A stretch of 10,636 nt of DNA. It comes from an uncultured Bacilli bacterium (lineage in GTDB: Bacteria > Bacillota_I > Bacilli_A > RF39 > UBA660). Position numbers and translations under genes: made by a program. The stretch's first letter is position 1. Each line of letters starts with the position of its first letter. The notes under the pieces were generated by a model. It was given only the letters and a program-made list of their open reading frames with translations, made no database searches and was not told where the DNA came from. The DNA is taken from NCBI GenBank assembly GCA_947630885.1, contig CANRJI010000027.1, positions 1-10,636 on the forward strand. The letters run 5' to 3'. Of the stretch, positions 6,553 to 10,636 are shown one piece after another.

Positions 6553-7164
6553 TTGAGTAAATTATATTTTAGATATGGTGCTATGAATAGTGGTAAATCG
6601 ACATCTTTATTGCAAGTAGCCCATAATTATGAAGAAAGAGGAATGAAAATTCTTTTAGTTAAACCATCGGTAGATACTAAAGGTGATGATAAAGTTGTTA
6701 GTAGGCTTGGCGTTACGAGAAAAGTTGATGTGATATTATCACCATCTGATGACTTAATAGCATATCTTCAGGATGATAAAGTAGATGCTATTATTGTTGA
6801 TGAAGCTCAATTTTTAACATCTAAGCAAGTAGATGAATTATATTTTATAACAAAGGAAATTAATATTCCAGTTTTATGCTATGGCTTAAGATGTGATTTT
6901 CAAATGAAAGGGTTTCCAGGAGCAACACGATTATTAGAAATTGCAGATGATATTGAAGAATTAAAAACGATATGTTCGTGTGGTAAAAAAGCTACGCAAA
7001 ATTTACGTTTATTGAATAATGAGCCGATGTTTGAAGGAAATCAAATAGCTATAGATAATCAAGATGAAATTAAATATGAAAGTGTATGCGGTAAATGCTA
7101 TTTACGATATCGAAGTATTTATCTAGAAAAAGCGAAGAGAACTTTAAAAAATACTATTAATTAG
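6553..7164 (+). CDS. tdk: Thymidine kinase (type II)
   Basis: Tdk phosphorylates thymidine (and deoxyuridine) with ATP to dTMP in the salvage pathway. The 203-aa length is normal for the bacterial/poxviral type II family. The start is a TTG at 6553; the first residues, MSKLYFRYGAMNSGKS, match the usual N-terminus of the family, and the next Met is already within the P-loop region. AGGA at 6537-6540 lies 12 bases upstream, somewhat far, so translation may be modest. The P-loop is GAMNSGKS (9-16); DEAQF (82-86) carries the Walker-B-type catalytic Glu; YGLRCDF follows (110-116). A structural zinc site is formed by C141/C143 and C179/C182, with the substrate-binding lasso near Y175. It is the last gene of the fmt operon before a strong terminator; no separate promoter is evident in the 38-base gap. 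Confidence 0.95.
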   Translation: MSKLYFRYGAMNSGKSTSLLQVAHNYEERGMKILLVKPSVDTKGDDKVVSRLGVTRKVDVILSPSDDLIAYLQDDKVDAIIVDEAQFLTSKQVDELYFITKEINIPVLCYGLRCDFQMKGFPGATRLLEIADDIEELKTICSCGKKATQNLRLLNNEPMFEGNQIAIDNQDEIKYESVCGKCYLRYRSIYLEKAKRTLKNTIN

Positions 7165-7199
7165 AGTGACATTAGAATAGGCTATGAATAAATAACGTC

Positions 7200-7239
7200 A
7201 AAAGGTATATATTTTAGTATAAATGTATACCTTTTTTTT
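7200..7239 (+). terminator. Rho-independent terminator after tdk
   Basis: A long stem pairs 7200-7214 with 7221-7235 (AAAAGGTATA against TATACCTTTT plus further inner pairs, one of them G-T) around a 6-base loop. Eight T (7232-7239) follow. It closes the fmt-tdk unit. Confidence 0.88.
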
Positions 7240-7247
7240 GATTATTA

Positions 7248-7256
7248 TGTTAAAAT
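7248..7256 (+). promoter_or_regulatory. Possible extended -10 promoter for murG
   Basis: TG-T-TAAAAT (7248-7256) is an extended -10 element 9 bases after the tdk terminator and 20 bases before the murG start. No good -35 box is seen at the right distance, where the terminator stem lies. It would give a very short leader containing the ribosome site. Confidence 0.45.
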
Positions 7257-7275
7257 GAATTAGGAGAGTGATAGC

Positions 7276-8370
7276 ATGAGAGTTATTGTATCAGCGGGAG
7301 GTACGGGAGGACATATATATCCTGCCCTTGCAATTATTAATAAAATAAAAGAAGAGGAACCGAAGAGTGAGTTTTTATATATTGGGACAACTAGTCGTAT
7401 GGAAAAGGATTTGATACCTAACTTAGGTTATAAATATGAGGGACTTGAAGTGACAGGCTTTAAGAGAAAACTTACTTTAGATAATGTTAAGACAGTTACT
7501 AATTTTCTTAAAGCTATTCGTAAAGCTAAAAAGATTATTAAGGAATTTGATCCTGATGTTGTTGTTGGTTGTGGTGGTTATGTGACGGCGCCTGTTATTT
7601 ATGCAGCAAAGAAGTTAGGAAAGAAAACTTTTATTCATGAACAGAATAGTGTTGTTGGTCTCGCTAATAAATTTTTGGCTAGATACACTGATGCTATTGG
7701 TGTTTCTTTTGAAAGTACAATTAAAGATTTTCCAGAAGGGAAGGCTATATTAACTGGTAATCCATGTAGTGAAAAAGCTTTAGGTTTGAAGAAGGCAACG
7801 AAAGAATCGTTAGAAATTGATAAAAATAAAAAACTAGTATTAATTGTGATGGGTTCTCTTGGTAGTAGCAGCGTCAACGATAAAATATTTAGTTTCATTG
7901 ATAAGTTTAAAAATAAAGATTACAGTGTTGTTTTTGTTACAGGAACAACTTATTATGAAAGAGTTAAAGATAAGAAAGTTCCCAGTAATGTCAAAGTATT
8001 GCCATTTATTTATGAAATGCCTAGAGTTATGAAAATTACTGATTTAATGATTACGAGAGCAGGAGCATCGACGATGAGTGAGATAACCGCTCTTGAGGTA
8101 CCCGCTATCTTCATACCTAGTCCATATGTAGTAAATAATCATCAGTATAAGAATGCTCTCGACTTGGTTAATAATGGAGCGGGAATTATGCTTGAAGAAA
8201 AAGATTTAGAAGAGGATACATTAATAAATTTGATTGATAAGACGATTAATGATAAAGAAAAAATATTGGAAATGAAGAAAAATCTACGAAAACTTGGTAT
8301 AAAGGATAGTAGTTCTAGAATATATAACATATTAAAGGAATTGATAATGAATGAACGAAAATTTTATTAA
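7276..8370 (+). CDS. murG: UDP-N-acetylglucosamine:lipid I N-acetylglucosaminyltransferase MurG
   Basis: MurG adds N-acetylglucosamine to lipid I, giving lipid II, on the inner face of the membrane. The 364-aa protein has the two-domain GT-B fold. The N-terminal domain opens with the glycine-rich GGTGGH (8-13) followed by IYPALAI, and later shows CGGYVTAP (99-106) and HEQN (121-124). The C-terminal UDP-GlcNAc site shows TRAGASTMSEI (260-270, with the ribose-binding E269) and NNHQ-x-x-NA (287-294). AGGAG (7262-7266) lies 9 bases before the ATG. It is the first gene of a murG-murB-divIB group; its last 20 bases overlap the start of murB, indicating coupled expression. No missing motif is seen. 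Confidence 0.97.
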   Translation: MRVIVSAGGTGGHIYPALAIINKIKEEEPKSEFLYIGTTSRMEKDLIPNLGYKYEGLEVTGFKRKLTLDNVKTVTNFLKAIRKAKKIIKEFDPDVVVGCGGYVTAPVIYAAKKLGKKTFIHEQNSVVGLANKFLARYTDAIGVSFESTIKDFPEGKAILTGNPCSEKALGLKKATKESLEIDKNKKLVLIVMGSLGSSSVNDKIFSFIDKFKNKDYSVVFVTGTTYYERVKDKKVPSNVKVLPFIYEMPRVMKITDLMITRAGASTMSEITALEVPAIFIPSPYVVNNHQYKNALDLVNNGAGIMLEEKDLEEDTLINLIDKTINDKEKILEMKKNLRKLGIKDSSSRIYNILKELIMNERKFY

Positions 8371-9232
8371 AAATTATGAGTATTATAAAGATGTATCGCT
8401 AAAAAAATATAATACTTATAGAGTTGAAGCAACGTGTAAATATTTAATATTTCCTCATAGTGAACAAGAACTTATTAATTTGCTTAAGGTTTTGAAAAAA
8501 GAAAACTGTTCTTATTTAATTCTTGGTAATGGATCGAATGTTATTTTACAAAGAAAAGTATTTTTTATAATAATTAAATTAGATAAACTTGATAAATTGG
8601 AGATTACTGATAATATTGTTAGAGTAGGAGCGGGAGTAAGCTTAATTAAACTTGCAAATGCGTGCATGGAAAACTCTTTAAATGGTCTATCTTTTGCGGG
8701 TGGTATACCTGGAAATGTTGGTGCTTCAGTGGCTATGAATGCTGGTGCTTATAAAGAGGAAATGGCTGATATTATTAGAGAAGTTAAAGTTTTAACTCCT
8801 TCATTGGAAGTTGTTACAATGACAAATGATGAGCTTGATTTTGCTTATCGGCATTCTTTTTTAAAAGAAAATAAAGATTATGTATGCTTAGAAGCTACTT
8901 TAGAATTAAAGTATGGTGACAAAGAAGAAATAAAGAAAGTTATGGATAATAGGCGTGAGAGAAGAGTTAATACTCAGCCTCTTGATATGCCGTCAGCAGG
9001 TTCAGTTTTTCGTAATCCTCCCGATGTTCCTGCAGGAAAACTTATTGAAGATTTAGGTCTTAAAGGTTATTGTATTGGTGGGGCTAAAATTAGTGAGAAA
9101 CATGCCAACTTCATTGTTAATACGGGAGATGCAACTGCGGACGACATTGTAAATTTAATTGATTATGTTTCAAATGAAGTTCAAAAACAATATGGTATTA
9201 AACTAATATTAGAACAAGAAATTATAAGGTGA
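8351..9232 (+). CDS. murB: UDP-N-acetylenolpyruvoylglucosamine reductase MurB
   Basis: MurB reduces UDP-GlcNAc-enolpyruvate to UDP-MurNAc with NADPH and FAD, an early cytoplasmic step of wall synthesis. At 293 aa and without the extra loops of the E. coli enzyme it looks like the shorter, type II form found in Bacillus and Staphylococcus. The FAD domain shows GNGSN (59-63) and GIPGNVGASVAMNAGAY (118-134); the substrate domain has Y-R-x-S (166-169), SAGSVF with the proton donor S218, and a late Glu near the end (probably E288). The segment after GNGSN (ILQRKVFF, 65-72) lacks the usual S-D-x-G-F, a minor divergence. The start lies inside murG; AAAGGAA (8334-8340) is 10 bases upstream. The TGA stop overlaps the ribosome site of divIB. 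Confidence 0.96.
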   Translation: MNENFIKNYEYYKDVSLKKYNTYRVEATCKYLIFPHSEQELINLLKVLKKENCSYLILGNGSNVILQRKVFFIIIKLDKLDKLEITDNIVRVGAGVSLIKLANACMENSLNGLSFAGGIPGNVGASVAMNAGAYKEEMADIIREVKVLTPSLEVVTMTNDELDFAYRHSFLKENKDYVCLEATLELKYGDKEEIKKVMDNRRERRVNTQPLDMPSAGSVFRNPPDVPAGKLIEDLGLKGYCIGGAKISEKHANFIVNTGDATADDIVNLIDYVSNEVQKQYGIKLILEQEIIR

Positions 9233-9236
9233 AAAA

Positions 9237-9926
9237 ATGAGTGCTAAGAAACAAATTAAACTAAAAGTAAAAAAGAGAAAAATTAAAATAAAGAGAATTA
9301 TTTTTTGTTTAGTCACATTATTAGTAATAATTTTAGTTTGTTATATTAGCTTGAAGATTCCTGTTAAAAATATTTATGTTGTTGGAAATAATTATGTATC
9401 AGATAAAGAAATTATTACTTTATCGGGTTTAAATGATTATCCGTCTTTTCTTCGAATATCTAAAAGAAAAATAATTAATAATCTTAAAGAAAATATTTAT
9501 ATTAAGGATGTTAGAATTGAAAAAAAATTACCTAGTAAAATATTTATATATGTAGAGGAAAAAAAGATTATTTGTATTTATGATGGTAAGATATTATTTG
9601 AAGATGGAGAAACTTCAAATAATAATTATAATATTCTTGATTATCCTATTTTAGTATCAAATATTGATGCTGTTAAAGATAGATTTATAAGTAAATTTTC
9701 TTTAATTGATAATGATATTTTACTTAAAATTTCGGAAATTGAATATGTTCCTAACGATGTTGACGAAGAAAGGTTTGCGTTAAAAATGAACGATGGTAAT
9801 TTGGTGTATGTTACACTTAGTAAAATAGAAAAAATGAATAAATATAGTAGTATTTATTCAAGCTTGGATGGGAAAAAAGGAATAATATACTTAGATTCTG
9901 GCGATTATGTCGAAGTAAAAGAGTAA
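9237..9926 (+). CDS. divIB: Cell division protein DivIB/FtsQ
   Basis: DivIB (FtsQ in Gram-negative species) is a bitopic division protein that holds the FtsL-DivIC complex at the septum. The 229-aa protein has a very basic cytoplasmic N-terminus (about 3-20), one membrane segment (20-40) and an extracytoplasmic POTRA domain (about 42-109) beginning VKNIYVVGNNYVSDKEI and ending in the VEEKK strand, followed by the beta domain (about 110-229). The AGGTGA at 9228-9233, which overlaps the murB stop, is the ribosome site. The order murG-murB-divIB is that of the Bacillus dcw cluster and strongly supports the name, though sequence conservation in this family is low. The gene ends back to back with the minus-strand gene, so ftsA and ftsZ do not follow here. 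Confidence 0.92.
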   Translation: MSAKKQIKLKVKKRKIKIKRIIFCLVTLLVIILVCYISLKIPVKNIYVVGNNYVSDKEIITLSGLNDYPSFLRISKRKIINNLKENIYIKDVRIEKKLPSKIFIYVEEKKIICIYDGKILFEDGETSNNNYNILDYPILVSNIDAVKDRFISKFSLIDNDILLKISEIEYVPNDVDEERFALKMNDGNLVYVTLSKIEKMNKYSSIYSSLDGKKGIIYLDSGDYVEVKE

Positions 9927-9938
9927 TTATTCTTTTTT
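9917..9938. terminator. Compact shared terminator over two abutting stop codons
   Basis: AAAAGAGT (9917-9924) pairs with ATTCTTTT (9929-9936) including one G-T pair, with loop AATT (9925-9928) and two more T. The divIB stop (9924-9926) and the minus-strand stop (complement of 9927-9929) lie at the tip. Read on the minus strand, the T run is four bases and the G-T pair becomes an A-C mismatch, so it should work better for divIB. The stem is AT-rich and its strength is uncertain. Confidence 0.45.
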
Positions 9939-10541
9939 ATTGATAATAAGATAATAGTTATCAATATTAGGAAACTTTTTTATGACGGTAGATAATTCAT
10001 TTGGATTATGAATGGTCCAAAGAAAAATTTCTTTCTTTTTGATTTTTTGAATTTTAGTGTTTGATATACCTAGATAATTAATCATAATAAAGGGATAATT
10101 ATGCAGATGATATTTAAAAATAATAGGGGATAATTTATAATTAGTCCTCTTTTTTAGATAATTAATTATTTTTTTACTAAAAGAGCAAAGATAGATATTA
10201 CTTGCTTCTTTAGGCAAAGTTTTTAAAAGTATATTGGCAAAATGTTTATAATTATTTGCTACTTTAATATCGATTAATAAGATTTTATTTGTGTCAATAG
10301 ATAATACTTTATCCAGTGTTGTTAGATATTTCTTTTTTAATATTTCTCTATAAGTCATATTTTCAATTATGTTAAGACCAATATTAGGATTATGTGATAG
10401 AACAATAATATTGTCTTTTGTTAATCTAATGTCAAATTCAACTCCTAATGATTTACTATCTTGAAGAGCTTTTTTGATAGATTTATAAGTATTTTCATTT
10501 ATTTCTTTCGAAGTTATTCCACGGTGAATAATATATTTCAT
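9927..10541 (-). CDS. Glycerophosphodiester phosphodiesterase-like protein (short)
   Basis: This 204-aa cytosolic protein (no signal peptide or membrane segment seen) belongs to the GDPD family of TIM-barrel enzymes, which split glycerophosphodiesters into sn-glycerol-3-phosphate and an alcohol. The catalytic H6-R7-G8 opens the protein; E16-N17-T18 follows; the metal ligands E35 and D37 lie in GVEFDIRLTKD; H50 is the second catalytic His. The usual H-D is H-N here (N51), and the usual E-x-K is D-I-K (D91, K93). A late LWTIHNP (174-180) fits the family's W-T-V-N strand. It is shorter than typical members (about 230-250 aa), with a compact middle. The ATG is the only start, with an in-frame TAA upstream, and has no Shine-Dalgarno sequence. 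Its stop codon abuts that of divIB. Activity is probable but not certain given the substitutions. Confidence 0.88.
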   Translation of the reverse strand: MKYIIHRGITSKEINENTYKSIKKALQDSKSLGVEFDIRLTKDNIIVLSHNPNIGLNIIENMTYREILKKKYLTTLDKVLSIDTNKILLIDIKVANNYKHFANILLKTLPKEASNIYLCSFSKKIINYLKKRTNYKLSPIIFKYHLHNYPFIMINYLGISNTKIQKIKKKEIFLWTIHNPNELSTVIKKFPNIDNYYLIINKKE

Positions 10542-10556
10542 GCTTAAGTATATGAA

Positions 10557-10585
10557 AGTATGTTAAGATTTTTTAAAAATGTCAG
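10557..10585 (-). promoter_or_regulatory. Minus-strand promoter of the GDPD-like gene
   Basis: On the minus strand, CTGACA (10585-10580), 17 bases, then CATACT (10562-10557). Transcription would start near 10550, leaving a leader of roughly 9 bases. A second -10-like TATACT (10552-10547) would place the start at the ATG itself but lacks a -35 box. Confidence 0.5.
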
Positions 10586-10590
10586 TTTTA

Positions 10591-10607
10591 CATTTGCTAC
10601 GCAAATG
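10591..10607. repeat. Short palindrome near the right edge
   Basis: CATTTGC (10591-10597) and GCAAATG (10601-10607) form a perfect 7-bp inverted repeat around TAC. It lies 6 bases upstream of the -35 box of the minus-strand promoter. No T tract follows, so it is not a terminator. It may be an operator or one copy of a dispersed repeat. The bases from 10608 to the window end show nothing else I can support. Confidence 0.5.
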
Positions 10608-10636
10608 AGTTGGTAACAAATAAAGGCAAGCTTTAT

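Noticed and set aside
7635..8330. Minus-strand open frames opposite murG
   Set aside because: Antisense to a clear murG with all motifs; low-complexity Ser/Leu/Phe composition; no ribosome site.
10608..10636. Possible start of a terminator or gene at the right edge
   Set aside because: The sequence ends before any pairing partner or reading frame can be judged.

Overview
The window is AT-rich DNA with dense genes on short intergenic spacers, AGGAG-type ribosome sites, TTG/GTG starts and T-tailed hairpin terminators. TGA is a true stop (fmt and murB end on it), and peptidoglycan genes are present. This fits a low-GC, wall-bearing Bacillota/Bacilli-type organism rather than a recoding Mycoplasma. 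Several features recall uncultured gut Bacilli lineages, but no taxon can be fixed from the sequence alone.

Layout, left to right. (1) 1-420: C-terminal part of a glucosaminidase-type cell-wall hydrolase, cut by the window edge, then a hairpin terminator. (2) 494-2882: a heat-shock operon, htpG then an Hsp20 gene, behind a strong promoter whose -35 box lies inside a CIRCE-like (HrcA-type) inverted repeat, closed by a terminator. (3) 2898-3540: a single-gene unit for an unrecognised membrane-anchored outer protein. (4) 3541-3872: a 332-base gap holding a weak terminator, a very good promoter and a long leader with open-frame remnants. (5) 3873-4846: a class II Fic-domain protein with its own terminator. 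(6) 4852-7239: fmt, an unrecognised single-pass membrane protein overlapping it by 4 bases, and thymidine kinase, apparently one operon. (7) 7248-9926: murG-murB-divIB, the same order as in the division and cell-wall (dcw) cluster of Bacillus. (8) 9927-10541, minus strand: a short glycerophosphodiester phosphodiesterase-like gene that converges on divIB with no base between the two stop codons; its promoter leaves almost no leader.

Most of the window is housekeeping: proteostasis (HtpG, Hsp20), initiator tRNA formylation (Fmt), thymidine salvage (Tdk), lipid II synthesis (MurG, MurB) and division (DivIB). The parts least explained by known biology are the Fic gene with its long leader, the two orphan membrane-anchored proteins, the palindrome near the right edge, and the stop-to-stop terminator. 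I did not find a CRISPR array, insertion sequence, tRNA or rRNA, nor a convincing undescribed multi-gene system.
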